NCBI GenBank assembly: GCA_049840815.1
Contig: JASGJI010000007.1
Location: 314,118 to 378,117, forward strand
Source: JASGDN01 sp049840815
GTDB lineage: Bacteria; Chloroflexota; Chloroflexia; Thermomicrobiales; UBA6265
Length of the DNA stretch: 64,000 nt
Direction: 5' to 3'
Part shown: in pieces, positions 44,673 to 55,100 of the stretch
How the letters are laid out: each line of letters begins with the position of its first letter
Numbering within the stretch: position 1 is the first letter of the stretch
Notes under the pieces: generated by a model
What the model was told of the DNA's origin: nothing
The model's database searches: none
The model's input: only the letters and a program-made list of their open reading frames with translations
Made by a program: the position numbers and the translations under genes

Positions 44673-45650
44673 CTAGTCCGGATACCCATCCGGGTGGCGT
44701 TGCATCCATTCCCACGCAGAACCGATCATCGCGTCCAGCGTCGAGTTCACCGGGTTCCAGCCGATCAGTTCCTGCGCCTTCGTGCAGTCCGCGATCAACG
44801 CCGCCGGATCACCGGCCCGTCGGCCACCGAACGCCACCGGGAGTTCGCGATCCGTCGTCAATTCAACCGCCGTCGCGATCTGCTGCACGGAGAACCCGTC
44901 CTTCGTGCCGAGATTGATCGCACCGAGCGAGCGGTCGAGGACGTCGAGGACGTCGACGTGCGCCTTGGCGAGATCGACGACGTGGACATAATCGCGGATC
45001 GCGGTGCCGTCCGCCGTCGCGTAGTCGGTTCCGAAGATCGTGAACGCCTTGCGCTTCCCTTGCAGCGCCTCCAGCGCGACCGGGATGACGTGCGTCTCCG
45101 GGCGGTGATCCTCGCCGAAACGATCGCTCGCTCCTGCCACGTTGAAGTAACGGAAGGCCGCGTAGGAGAGACCGTAGGTGTTCGAGAAATCCTCGAGCAT
45201 CTGCTCGACCATCCACTTGGAGCGCCCATAGGGGTTGATCGGCTGCTTCGGCGAGGACTCCTTGATCGGCAACTCCTCCGGCTCGCCATAGACGGCGGCA
45301 GTGGAGGAGAAGACGAACTTGCCGATCTCCAGTTTCCGCACCGCGTCGAGCAGGTTGAGACCACCCACGACATTCGTGCGGTAGTACTCGCTTGGCTTCT
45401 CCACTGACTCCGGGACGAGGTGCAGCGCGGCGAAGTGGAGCACCGCATCGATCTGTCGCCCCTCCAGCGCCGAGACGACCCCATCCGCGTCGCGGAAGTC
45501 GACCTCCACCAGTTCGGCCTCCGGATGCACCGCCGACCGGTGTCCGCGCACGAAACTGTCCGCCACGATCACGTCATGCCCACGCAGCAGCAGTTGCTCC
45601 GTCGCCACGCTGCCGATATAGCCGCCACCACCCGTCACCAGGACACGCAT
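44673..45650 (-). CDS. galE: UDP-glucose 4-epimerase
   Basis: GalE interconverts UDP-glucose and UDP-galactose. The 325-residue extended SDR begins MRVLVTGGGGYIGSVATEQL, has the SSTAAVYGEP segment, the catalytic YGRSK (YxxxK) and the NLGTKDGFSVQQ end. ATG 45650 is the family start. It is divergent from glyA. The GH2 enzyme at 26.6 kb could in principle provide galactose, but the two are not clustered. Confidence 0.94.
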   Translation of the reverse strand: MRVLVTGGGGYIGSVATEQLLLRGHDVIVADSFVRGHRSAVHPEAELVEVDFRDADGVVSALEGRQIDAVLHFAALHLVPESVEKPSEYYRTNVVGGLNLLDAVRKLEIGKFVFSSTAAVYGEPEELPIKESSPKQPINPYGRSKWMVEQMLEDFSNTYGLSYAAFRYFNVAGASDRFGEDHRPETHVIPVALEALQGKRKAFTIFGTDYATADGTAIRDYVHVVDLAKAHVDVLDVLDRSLGAINLGTKDGFSVQQIATAVELTTDRELPVAFGGRRAGDPAALIADCTKAQELIGWNPVNSTLDAMIGSAWEWMQRHPDGYPD

Positions 45651-45804
45651 GGAACCTCCATTGTCTGCCGTCGCGCCACCGAGAATGGCGCAGGAATCGT
45701 CCATTCATCATGGTACACTCGCCGCAGATTCACGCGCCGTACGGAGGCTCATCTCGTCTTTCGAACACGGCATTCCCGGCAGTCGCCCAAGGAGATCACG
45801 ACCC

Positions 45805-47070
45805 ATGTTCATTCCCGACCTGCTCGCCCAGGCCGATCCCGAGATCGCTGCGGCAATTGCCAAGGAAGAAAACCGGCAGCGCCACGGCATCGAGCTCATC
45901 GCATCCGAGAACTACGTCAGCGAGGCCGTGCTGGCCGCCGTCGGCTCCACCCTGACGAACAAGTACGCCGAGGGTCTGCCGGGCAAGCGCTACTACGGTG
46001 GCTGCGAGTATGTCGATATCGTGGAGGAGCTGGCGAACGCCCGTGCGAAGGAGCTCTTCGGCGCGGAGCACGTCAACGCCCAGCCGCACTCCGGCGCGAA
46101 CGCGAACCTCGCGGCCTTCTTCTCCCTTCTGAACCCCGGCGACAAGATCCTGGGCCTCAACCTCTCCGAGGGTGGGCACCTGACGCATGGCAAGGATGTG
46201 AACTTCTCCGGTCGTTTCCTGGAGGCACACTTCTACGGCGTCAACCACGAGACCGGCCTCATCGACATGGACGAGGTCCGCGCGAAGGCGATCGCGGTGC
46301 AGCCGCGTGCGATCATCGCCGGCTTCAGCGCCTACAGCCGCGTGCTCGACTTCAAGCGCTTCCGCGAGATCGCCGATGAAGTGGGAGCGTATCTCTTCGC
46401 GGACATCGCGCACATCGCAGGCCTCGTCGCGACCGGCGAGCACCCAAGCCCGATCCCGTACGCGCACATCACGACGACGACCACGCACAAGACCCTGCGT
46501 GGTCCGCGCGGAGGCATGATCCTCACCTCCCAGGAGTTCGGTGCCGGCGTCGACAAGACTGTCTTCCCGGGCATGCAGGGCGGTCCGCTGATGCACGTCA
46601 TCGCGGGCAAGGCCGTTTCCTTCGGGGAGGCGCTGAAGCCGGACTTCACCACCTACATCAAGCAGGTGAAGGCGAACGCGAACGCGATGGCGGAGCGCTT
46701 CATCGCGCAGGGCGTGAAGGTCATCTCCGGCGGTACCGACAATCACCTGATGCTGGTGGACGTCGGATCGATCGGGATCAGCGGTCGGAAGGCGGAGCGC
46801 GTGCTCGACACGGTCGGCATTTCGACGAACCGCAACACGATCCCCGGAGAGACGCGCTCCGCCATGCTCGCGAGCGGGCTGCGCATCGGATCCCCGGCAA
46901 TCACGACGCGCGGATTCGGCATTGAGGAGAGCGTGAAGGTCGTCGACCTGATCGTGCGCGTCATCAACGCCCCGGAAGATGAAGCGATTCTGGCCGAGGT
47001 CTCCCGCGAAGTGAAGGACCTGACGGCTGGCTTCCCGGTACCGGGTCTCGGCTCGCCGGTCGCGGTCTAG
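45805..47070 (+). CDS. glyA: Serine hydroxymethyltransferase
   Basis: GlyA interconverts serine and glycine with transfer of a one-carbon unit to tetrahydrofolate, linking with the glycine cleavage genes 5 kb upstream. The 421-residue PLP enzyme has GIELIASENYVSEAVL, YAEGLPGKRYYGG and the PLP Lys in TTTTHKTLRGPRGG. ATG 45805 has AAGGAG upstream. A strong terminator follows. Confidence 0.97.
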   Translation: MFIPDLLAQADPEIAAAIAKEENRQRHGIELIASENYVSEAVLAAVGSTLTNKYAEGLPGKRYYGGCEYVDIVEELANARAKELFGAEHVNAQPHSGANANLAAFFSLLNPGDKILGLNLSEGGHLTHGKDVNFSGRFLEAHFYGVNHETGLIDMDEVRAKAIAVQPRAIIAGFSAYSRVLDFKRFREIADEVGAYLFADIAHIAGLVATGEHPSPIPYAHITTTTTHKTLRGPRGGMILTSQEFGAGVDKTVFPGMQGGPLMHVIAGKAVSFGEALKPDFTTYIKQVKANANAMAERFIAQGVKVISGGTDNHLMLVDVGSIGISGRKAERVLDTVGISTNRNTIPGETRSAMLASGLRIGSPAITTRGFGIEESVKVVDLIVRVINAPEDEAILAEVSREVKDLTAGFPVPGLGSPVAV

Positions 47071-47095
47071 CCCTCGACGTCACAGGCAATCAAGA

Positions 47096-47130
47096 AGAAG
47101 CGCCGGGAGGATGATCCTCCCGGCGCTTCT
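47096..47130 (+). terminator. glyA terminator
   Basis: A near-perfect palindrome (AGAAGCGCCGGGAGGAT with its complement) starts 25 bases after the glyA stop and ends in TTCT. Confidence 0.85.
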
Positions 47131-47161
47131 CTGTCTGCGGTCGATGGATTTGCGATCGACC

Positions 47162-47347
47162 CTACTGCAATAGCCACTCGAACTTGGGGCGCTGCTTGTC
47201 GCCCGGTTCACGCCGAAGCACCAACCCGGCGAGCATCGAGACGGTGGCGAGCAGATACTTGCCAAGAAGCATGCCCATGACGAAGCCACCAAGCGTTCCG
47301 AGAACGATGCCCACAGAGAACACCGTTCCTCTTTCTTTGTTACCCAC
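47162..47347 (-). CDS. Small hypothetical membrane protein, 61 aa
   Basis: A GTG start at 47347 follows GGAGG by about eight bases. The product (VGNKERGTVFSVGIVLGTLG, then a Gly/Leu/Met-rich span) has one or two membrane segments and a basic C-terminus. I do not recognise it. It is convergent with glyA and 100 bp downstream of rsfS on the same strand. Confidence 0.6.
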   Translation of the reverse strand: MGNKERGTVFSVGIVLGTLGGFVMGMLLGKYLLATVSMLAGLVLRREPGDKQRPKFEWLLQ

Positions 47348-47448
47348 TGTGGCCAGCCTCCTGAACAAGCGCCCGCGTCCTGGCCGGGCGAGACACAACG
47401 AATCGGTCGGGGTTGCGGGGAAGCGGGCCGAGCGTGCAGTTTGAACGG

Positions 47449-47820
47449 TTACTGGATCGAGAGCACCACCGGCGCGTCAGCCCAGCGCTCCTCCAGATGA
47501 TAGAACGCGCGGAGTTCCGCATCGAAGACGTGAACGATGACATCGGCGAAATCGAGCAGGATCCAGCCGGACTCCGGATCGCCCTCCACCACGCGGGGCC
47601 GCACCTTCTGGTCGGACAGCTCGTCAGTGATGGATCGGCTGATCGCGCGCAACTGACGCTCGTTCTCGCCAGAGCAGATCACGAAATAGTCGGCGATGAA
47701 CGTCAGGTTGTGGATGTCCATCACCTGCGTGTCGATGGCTGGCGTGTCCGCAATGATATCGGCGATGGCGAGGGCCAGCTCGCGAGACTGGGAAATGGGA
47801 TCGGTCGGGGTGTCGTGCAT
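47449..47820 (-). CDS. rsfS: Ribosome silencing factor RsfS
   Basis: RsfS binds L14 of the large subunit and blocks subunit joining when nutrients are scarce. The 123-residue protein has DIHNLTFIADYFVICSGENERQ and the C-terminal GWILLDFADVIVHVF of the family (quoted as separate segments). It starts at an ATG at 47820, just downstream of a tRNA gene on the same strand. nadD, often beside it, is not here. Confidence 0.95.
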   Translation of the reverse strand: MHDTPTDPISQSRELALAIADIIADTPAIDTQVMDIHNLTFIADYFVICSGENERQLRAISRSITDELSDQKVRPRVVEGDPESGWILLDFADVIVHVFDAELRAFYHLEERWADAPVVLSIQ

Positions 47821-47907
47821 AACGAGATCTATCGGAGCGTCCTCTCTGAATCAGGATCGCCGGGAAAACGTCGGCGACCGGATCGTCCGCCGCGACTCGG
47901 CGACGGA

Positions 47908-47982
47908 TGGTAGGCCCGGCAGGGTTCGAACCTGCGACCAAGGGGTTATGAGCCCCGTGCTCTACCGCTGAGCTACAGGCCC
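47908..47982 (-). tRNA. tRNA with anticodon CAT (Met; Ile2 possible)
   Basis: The minus strand folds as a cloverleaf: acceptor GGGCCTG/CGGGCCT, D-arm GCTC/GAGC, anticodon loop CTCATAA, T-arm GCAGG-TTCGAAC-CCTGC, discriminator A and an encoded CCA. Elongator Met and Ile2 (lysidine-modified) tRNAs share the CAT anticodon and cannot be told apart by eye. The first-pair G-T (not an unpaired C-A) argues against an initiator tRNA. Confidence 0.9.
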
Positions 47983-48043
47983 GAACATGCATTCGTAAGT
48001 GTAGATGCCACGTCCGGTCGCAACAACATTCGACGCGACCCGA

Positions 48044-48541
48044 TCAGGAACCCAGGAAGAGAAATCGCACCGCCCTGCCCAGATCCACCCAGATCCCGCC
48101 GCCAATCAGTCCGATCCCGATCAGCGTCGCCGCGATGATCACGGCATCGACGCTCTGCCGCCCCTGATGCGACCAGTAGACGTCGGCGAGGTGGAACCAG
48201 AGCGCGAACTCGTCCAGCGTGAGCGCCGCGCCGATGCCGAAGAGCAGGGCAAGAAAGATCGGATGGACGAAGTGGGGGAATCCGATCGCAATCCACCCTG
48301 AAAGCAGGATCAGGATGATCCCCGGCACCAGGTGATGGAGATGCGTCCCACCCGAGGTCGCCATATTGTGGAAGAGCCGTTTGTGCTTGCCGTCGCGGAT
48401 GGAATACGTGATGAAGCGCACGGTGGCAAAGGTAAGCAGGAACGCGATGAACATCACGAAGGCAGGCTGCTTGCCCTGATCCGCGATATCCCGCATGTAG
48501 GCATCGCCAATCTTCGAGAAGAAGTGCGCAAGCCGATCCAC
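48044..48541 (-). CDS. Conserved integral membrane protein
   Basis: The 165-residue protein has four likely membrane helices (FVMFIAFLLTFATVRFI, LVPGIILILLSGWIAIG, HPIFLALLFGIGAALTL, VIIAATLIGIGLIGGGI). The conserved-looking segments THLHHLVPGI and LDEFALWFHLADVYW carry several His and acidic residues that could bind metal or heme. I recall similar proteins in actinobacteria without assigned function. It starts at GTG 48541, 11 bp after the MFS stop, so both are probably co-transcribed. Confidence 0.75.
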   Translation of the reverse strand: MDRLAHFFSKIGDAYMRDIADQGKQPAFVMFIAFLLTFATVRFITYSIRDGKHKRLFHNMATSGGTHLHHLVPGIILILLSGWIAIGFPHFVHPIFLALLFGIGAALTLDEFALWFHLADVYWSHQGRQSVDAVIIAATLIGIGLIGGGIWVDLGRAVRFLFLGS

Positions 48542-48552
48542 AGATCCCCCGA

Positions 48553-49986
48553 TCAGTCGGCGGCCTCGACCGCGATTCGCGCTCGACGGCCACCGCGCAC
48601 CATCGTCCCGGCGGCATCCGCATCCGGGATCTTCTGGGCAACTCCGGCCCCGATCAGGGCGAGCACCGCTCCCCCAATGAATGCTATCCGATAGGCATCC
48701 GCATCGAGACCAGCCTCAATCCCGGACGACGCGGCTGCGATGGTGAGGATGCTGCTGAGCAACGCCACGCCAATCGCACCACCGAGCTGTCGCTGCACCA
48801 TCGAAAGGGTGGAAGCGCGTCCGGTCTGGGCAGAGGTGATGGTCGCCATGCTCGCCACCTGGCTTGGCAGGAAGACATACGCGATACCGAAGCCAAGCAG
48901 GAACATTTGCGCCCGCACGATCCACAACGACGTGTCATGATCGATCGTCGCCATCGAGGCGATGACGAGGGCGACGAACGCAAGTCCACCGCTCATTAGG
49001 CGACGTGGACCGATACGAGGATACAGTCGGGCGACCAGCTGCGTGGACACAACGACACCGAGCGCCTCCGGGAACGTCGTCAGTCCGGACTGGAGGGGAG
49101 ACACGCCTTTCGCTTCCTGAAGGAAGAGGGGCATCAGGAAGAGCGTGCCCATGAACGCCGACGACGTAAAGAAGGACACGGCAAGCGCGCTCCGCAGGAG
49201 GCGATTGGAAAGCAGGTGCAACTGCACCATCGGGCTCTTCACCCGCTGCTCGACCAGCACGAAGGCCGTCAGCGCCACAACGCCGATCAGGCCAAAGAGG
49301 ACTACCTCCGGCCGCGTCCATCCCTCGACCGGCCCCCGCCCGACGGCGAACATGAAGCTCCCGAATCCGACCCCCGCTAACAGGAAGCCGGGAATGTCGA
49401 ACGATCCTGCATCTTCCTCCCGATGCTCGTGCAAGAAGACCAATCCGAAGACCAGCGCTGCCAGCCCGACCGGAAGGTTGACATAGAAGATCCAGCGCCA
49501 CGAGATTCGTTCAACCAGGAACCCGCCGATCACCGGACCCAGCGCCGGCCCGAGGATGGTCGCGAACATCAGGATGCGCGAGACCTGCACCCGTTCCGCC
49601 GGCGGGAAGGCACGATAGAGCATCGCCATCCCGACCGGTGTCAGCAGGCCGCCGCCAGCTCCTTGCAGAATACGGAACGCCACCAGCTGATCGATCGACT
49701 GCGCCATGCCGCAGAGCGCGGATGCCCCAGTGAAGAGTCCAAGCGCGAGGAGGAAGGTCCGTTTGGTCCCCCAACGATCCCCGAGCCATCCGGAGACCGG
49801 GATGAAGACCGCCAGGCTGATCAGGTACGCCGTCACCACCGTATCAATCGAATCGGGAGGAACCGAGAACTCCCGCGCCAGGGTCGCGAGGGCGACATTG
49901 ACGATGGTGGAGTCAAGGGAATTCAGGATCATACCGCAGACGTACACCGCGGCGACGACGAGTTTCTGATTCGGCGAAAACCTCAT
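48553..49986 (-). CDS. MFS transporter, DHA2 (EmrB/QacA) type
   Basis: This proton-coupled efflux pump of the 14-helix DHA2 family has 477 residues. It shows LDSTIVNVALATLAREF in helix 1, SGWLGDRWGTKRTF in the 2-3 loop and GPVIGGFLVERISWRWIFYV split over helix 5 (motif C). The substrate is unknown; drugs or toxic metabolites are usual. ATG 49986 has a weak ribosome site and an upstream start is possible. It precedes the 165-aa membrane protein. Confidence 0.92.
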   Translation of the reverse strand: MRFSPNQKLVVAAVYVCGMILNSLDSTIVNVALATLAREFSVPPDSIDTVVTAYLISLAVFIPVSGWLGDRWGTKRTFLLALGLFTGASALCGMAQSIDQLVAFRILQGAGGGLLTPVGMAMLYRAFPPAERVQVSRILMFATILGPALGPVIGGFLVERISWRWIFYVNLPVGLAALVFGLVFLHEHREEDAGSFDIPGFLLAGVGFGSFMFAVGRGPVEGWTRPEVVLFGLIGVVALTAFVLVEQRVKSPMVQLHLLSNRLLRSALAVSFFTSSAFMGTLFLMPLFLQEAKGVSPLQSGLTTFPEALGVVVSTQLVARLYPRIGPRRLMSGGLAFVALVIASMATIDHDTSLWIVRAQMFLLGFGIAYVFLPSQVASMATITSAQTGRASTLSMVQRQLGGAIGVALLSSILTIAAASSGIEAGLDADAYRIAFIGGAVLALIGAGVAQKIPDADAAGTMVRGGRRARIAVEAAD

Positions 49987-50186
49987 GCTCTGTGTCCCAA
50001 CAGCGACGAACGACGTCGAATGGCCGATGATGAATCGCGCGATTCTCGCGACAGGGGTCTTGCGACCCATGGCGATCCCGGTATCATGAAGCGGCACTCG
50101 AAGCCGAGAACGTGGTCATCTGCGCCAGTGTAGCGCGGTTTCGACCGGTCGCCACCCATCCATCATCCACTCGAACTGGAGTCCTC

Positions 50187-51311
50187 ATGTCATCGACGTC
50201 GCCTGCCGTCCGCCTCGGGATCATCGGCACCGGCCTCGCAGTCCAGAAGCTGCATTGGCCAGCCCTCGTCCGGCTCACCGATGCCTTCGAGATCACGGCC
50301 TTCGCCAACCACACGCAACCGAAAGCGGAGCACTTCTCCGGCTACTCCGGCGTCCCGATGGAACGCTACCATGCGGACTATCGCGCGTTGCTCGCCCGGG
50401 ACGACGTCGACGCCGTCCTCATTTCGCTGCCGATCGGACTCACGTATACCGTGACGCGGGAGGCACTGGAGGCAGGCAAACACGTCATCTGTGAGAAGCC
50501 CGCGGGCGCGAACCTCGGTGAGGCGTACGACTTCCTTGAGCTCGGCAAGCAGTTCCCGGATCGCGTGGTGCTGGTCGCCGAGAACTGGTTCTATCGCGAT
50601 GATCTCCGATTCGCGCGGATACTGCTTGACCAGGGCGCGATCGGTGAAACCCGCCTCGTTTCCTGGCGAAGCGTCGGCCAGCTGATCCCGCGCGACGACC
50701 AGTTCTCATCGACCCCGTGGCGGCACACGATCGACTACGTCGGCGGCGCGCACCTCGACGGAGGCGTGCACCACACGGCAGAGATCCGGTTGCTGGCCGG
50801 CGATGCCGATCGCTTCCACGCCGAGATCCAGGACGCGAACTCGACGCACGATGGTCCATCGATCATGACGATGTCGCTGCACTTCGCAAGTGGGGCGGTG
50901 GGAGGCTATACCGCCTCGTATCCCGAGATCCCGGTCGTCGATGAGCCGAACGATCTCCGCATCTATGGCACCGAAGGCCAGCTGTCGCTGGCGCGGAATG
51001 AGATCCAGCTCGCCAAGCCGGATGGAACCATCACCCACTACACCATCTCCCAGCGCGACGGCGGTTACTACAACGAGTTCCTCGACTTCCATGATGCCAT
51101 CGTTCACGGCACGACCCCGGTCGGCACCATCGAGCAGAGCTTCCGGAACATGGAGATTATCCTGCTTGGTCTCGAATCCGCCGAGGACGGTACCGTGAAG
51201 CGACCCGACCCCTCGGTCGGTCCGCTCAGCGCCACCGCTGTTCCCCTCTGGATCCCCCGCGGCGCGTCTGATCCATTCGAAGGGCTGGACGTGCAGATCA
51301 CGACCCGCTGA
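50187..51311 (+). CDS. Gfo/Idh/MocA family oxidoreductase
   Basis: This NAD(P)-dependent sugar or inositol dehydrogenase-like protein has 374 residues. It has the Rossmann LGIIGTGLAVQKLHWPAL, the EAGKHVICEKPAG motif (with the catalytic Lys of EKP) and the HLDGGVHHTAEIRLL segment with the His of the family's GG.. DxGxH region. The substrate cannot be named. ATG 50187 follows GGAG. It is divergent from the MFS gene and ends the Chloroflexota-like stretch. Confidence 0.9.
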   Translation: MSSTSPAVRLGIIGTGLAVQKLHWPALVRLTDAFEITAFANHTQPKAEHFSGYSGVPMERYHADYRALLARDDVDAVLISLPIGLTYTVTREALEAGKHVICEKPAGANLGEAYDFLELGKQFPDRVVLVAENWFYRDDLRFARILLDQGAIGETRLVSWRSVGQLIPRDDQFSSTPWRHTIDYVGGAHLDGGVHHTAEIRLLAGDADRFHAEIQDANSTHDGPSIMTMSLHFASGAVGGYTASYPEIPVVDEPNDLRIYGTEGQLSLARNEIQLAKPDGTITHYTISQRDGGYYNEFLDFHDAIVHGTTPVGTIEQSFRNMEIILLGLESAEDGTVKRPDPSVGPLSATAVPLWIPRGASDPFEGLDVQITTR

Positions 51312-51353
51312 TCGATCATCACCACGCCACCTGTACCTCACGCTTCCATGCAC

Positions 51354-51385
51354 GAGCGCACCCCGATGAATGGGGGTGCGCTCGC
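51354..51385 (+). terminator. Terminator after the Gfo/Idh/MocA gene
   Basis: CGAGCGCACCCC pairs with GGGGTGCGCTCG across a short loop, about 43 bases after the stop. Confidence 0.75.
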
Positions 51386-52141
51386 TCGTCTCAGGCTTCA
51401 CAAGACGTCAATCGGAACGTGGTGGCACGTATTCCTCAACGCGCCACCACGCATATGCAGAGAGGACTCATGTCATTGAGAGCTTGTTCGGATCAACTCG
51501 GCTCCACGACGGATTATCCAGACAACAACAATCGGGCAATGCAAGGGTAGTCGCTGATCCGGCCATGACCTCCGGACCACTGCCTGCACGATTTGCCTGC
51601 ACTACACTTGCCCAGCCCGCGGGCGTCCTCCCGGGTCTCGGCCAGGAAGGTCTCCAACTCCTCACGCACGACCTCCTAGAGAACGGTCTTCTCTCGGACG
51701 CCGCCGTTGGTATCCCTGCGCCAGCGGGCGCGCCGCAGCACCCGGCAACTCCTCCCAGCTCCTTGGCCTGCCCAGCCCCACCATCCAGGTCCGCCGAGAA
51801 GCATAGGCGAGGGCTCCGACACCACCTGGCTAAGCGTTTACGCTCGGCCCGACGGCATCACCCACTGCTTCCTGTGCGCGAACGACCGACAGCCGCTCCA
51901 GACCCAGCTGCTCGTTCCCGTGGGCTGCTCGACCGCAGCCGCGAGCCACCGCCTGCGGATCGCCAGCGGGCCCTGCCTAGTAGCTAGGCCCTCGTTCTTC
52001 CTAGGCCCTTCGTTCTTCCTAGGCCGGCCCCTTCCTCTTCCTCATCGCCGGCGACCCGCGCCGCGTCTTCCGCCTCGACGAGTGAGGCCGGGCGGGCGCG
52101 GGCTGTAGAGTGTGTCTCGTCCTTCTCTGACGGAGTCCCCG
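51386..52141. other. Probable first join region; frame-broken remnant of a myxobacterial-type gene
   Basis: I find no intact gene. Somewhere in 51.4-51.65 kb the base use and codon style change. From about 51.7 kb pieces of coding sequence appear in different frames: TWLSVYARPDGITHCFLCAN near 51.83 kb, then FLFLIAGDPRRVFRLDE ending at a stop at 52085. The latter looks like a real C-terminus. Tandem 17-18-base units lie at 51986-52020. The gene is partial, broken by indels, and unidentified. Confidence 0.55.
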
Positions 52142-55100
52142 GTGCGTCCCACCTCGCTTCGCCTCGCTCTCGCCCTGCTCGCTGTCGACGTGGTCTTCGC
52201 CGCCCGCGGCAACCCTCCCGTCGGCCCCGCCGACTCCGGTCCTGCCTGCGCCGAAGGGTGTCTGCTCTCGGGCGTGTGCTACCCGGCGCGTGCCACCGAC
52301 CCCGACAACGCCTGCCGCGTCTGCGACCCGGCGCGAAGCACGACGGCCTGGAGCCCCCGCGACGGCGAGCGCTGCGACGACGGCAAGTTCTGCACCTTGA
52401 ACGACACCTGCTCCGCCGGCACCTGCCAGGGCCAAGCGCGCGACTGCAGCGACGGCGTGGCCTGCAATGGGACCGAGACCTGCGACGAGGCCACCGCCTC
52501 CTGCAGGCCGGGCACCCGCATCTGCGGCGCGAGCGAGCTCTGCGACGTGGCCACCGACGCCTGCGTCGCCACCTGCACCGGCTGCGTCATCGGCGCCAGC
52601 TGCTACGGCGCGGCGCAGACGAGCCCGAGCAACCCCTGCCAGCTCTGCGATCCCGCTCGCGCCAAGACCGCTTGGAGCAGCGCCGCCGACGGCGCACGCT
52701 GCGACGACGCGAAGTTCTGCACCGTGAGCGACGCCTGCTCCGCCGGCGTCTGCCAAGGCCAGGCGCGCGACTGCAGCGACGGCGTGGCCTGCAACGGGAC
52801 CGAGACCTGCGACGAGGCCACCACGAGTTGCAGGGCCGGCGCCCGCACCTGCGGCGCGAGCGAGATCTGCGACGTGGCCACCGACGCCTGCGTCGCCACC
52901 TGCACCGGCTGCGTCATCGGCGCCAGCTGCTACGGCGCGGCGCAGACGAGCCCGAGCAATCCCTGCCAGCTCTGCAATCCCACGCGCTCCAAGACCACCT
53001 GGAGCAACGCCGCCGACAGCACGCGCTGCGACGACGGCAAGTTCTGCACCTTGAACGACACCTGCTCCGCCGGCACCTGCCAGGGCCGGGCGCGCGACTG
53101 CAGCGATGGCGTGGCCTGCAACGGGACCGAGACCTGCGACGAGGCCACCGCGAGCTGCAGGCACGGCACCCGCACCTGCGGCGCGAACGAGCTCTGCGAC
53201 GTGGCCACCGACGCCTGCGTCGCCACCTGCACCGGCTGCGTCATCGGCGCCAGCTGCTACGGCGCGGCGCAGACGAGCCCGAGCAATCCCTGCCAGCTCT
53301 GCAATCCCGCTCGCTCCAAGACAACCTGGAGCAACGCCGCCGACAGCACGCGCTGCGACGACGGCAAGTTCTGCACCGTGAGCGACGCCTGCTCCGCCGG
53401 CCTCTGCCAGGGCCTGGCGCGCGACTGCAGTGACGCCGTGGCCTGCAACGGCGTTGAGACCTGCGACGAGGCCACCGCCTCCTGCAAGACCGGAACGCCC
53501 ACCTGCACCGCGGGCGAGATCTGCAACGTGGCCACCGACACCTGCGTGGGCGCCTGCCCCGGCTGCGTCATCGGCGGGACTGCTACGGCGCCGCGCAGGC
53601 CAACCCCGCCAACCGCTGCCAGGCCTGCGATCCCGCGCGCTCCAAAATCGGCTGGAGCAACCCCGCCGACGGCGCGACCTGCGACGACGAACGCTTCTGC
53701 ACCGTGGGCGACGCGTGCTCCGCGGGCCTCTGCTTGGGCCAGGCCCGCGACTGCAGCGATGGCGTGGCCTGCAACGGGACCGAGACCTGCGACGAGGCCA
53801 CCGCCTCCTGCAGGCCCGGCGCCCGCACCTGCGGCGCGAATGAGCTGTGCGACGTGGCCGCCGACACCTGCGTGCTCGTCTGCACCGGCTGCGTCATCGG
53901 CGGGAGCTGCTACGGCGAGGCGCAAGCAAACCCCGCCAACCGCTGCCAGGCCTGCGACAGCGCACGCTCCAAGAGCGCGTGGAGCAACCTCGCCGACGGG
54001 ACGCCCTGCGACGACGGCCGCTTCTGTACCGTCGGCGACGCATGCGCGGCGGGCGTCTGCCTGAGCACGGCGCGCGGCTGCGGCGACGGCGTGGCCTGCA
54101 ACGGGACCGAGACCTGCGACGAGGGCTCCGCGTCCTGCAAGCCCGGCACGTCCACCTGCAGCGGCGCCGAGGTCTGCGACCTGGCGAAGAACGCCTGCGT
54201 CTGCAACGACTGCCTCTACGAGGGCGCCTGCTACCCGGAAGGCGGCGGCTGCGACGACCACGCCCCCTGCTCGACGGCGAGCCTGTGTTCCAAGGACCAG
54301 TGCCTGCCCTCCACGGTGGTGCCGGAGTGCGCCGCCGATCCGCTCTGCCTCAGGGCCTGCCAGGAGGTCGGCGTCACGGTGCCCTACTTCGTGACCTCGG
54401 CCTCGCCCACCGTGCTCCCCACCGCCGGTGGCGTCCCGATGACCCTCAACGGGTTCTTCGGCAATCCCTCCAAGGTCGTCGTCCGGCGCCTGGGCCTGCC
54501 GCTCACCGTCCTCTCATCCTCGGGCGTCAAGGTCGTGGTGGCTGGGCCCGCAGGGTCGACGGACACCGCGCTGACGGTGACGGCCGAGGGCAACCAGGCG
54601 GTGCCGCTGCTGGAGCAGGACGCCACCGGCAAGCTCGTCGCGCGCCCCACGATCCCCGTGAGCTATCTGCCGCCCGTGGTCACCAGCGTCAGCGGCTGCG
54701 TTGCGGACGTGTTCCCGCGCGCGCTCGACTGCGACCTCCCGGGCCAGAAGATCGTCGTCCACGGGCAGCAGTTCGGCAACGACGCCGCGCAGCTCCAGGT
54801 CTCGGTGGGCGGCGTGGCCTGCAGCAACGTGATGGTGGCGGTTCCCCACACGGTCCTTACCTGCGACCTGGCCGCGTCGCCTGCCGGCGGCGTCGACCTC
54901 GACCTCACCGTGACCCGCGCCGGCATGAGCGGCACGCTGGCGCAGGCCGTCTCCTTCTGGGCCCCGACCGTCGTCGACGTCTCTCCGACCGTCGGCTCGA
55001 CCCCCGCGGCGGCGACACCCTCACGGTCCAGGTCGGCCCGAGCGGAGCGATGCAGGTGTTCTTCGGTCCGACCGGCAAGGAGTACGCCTGCGCCACGACC

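Noticed and set aside
51386..52141. Insertion sequence or prophage at the first join
   Set aside because: No transposase, integrase, terminal inverted repeats or target duplication could be seen.
52019..54261. Minus-strand Ala/Gly-rich frames over the Cys-rich gene
   Set aside because: They are antisense to the tandem repeats, so repeat themselves; no signal or start supports them.
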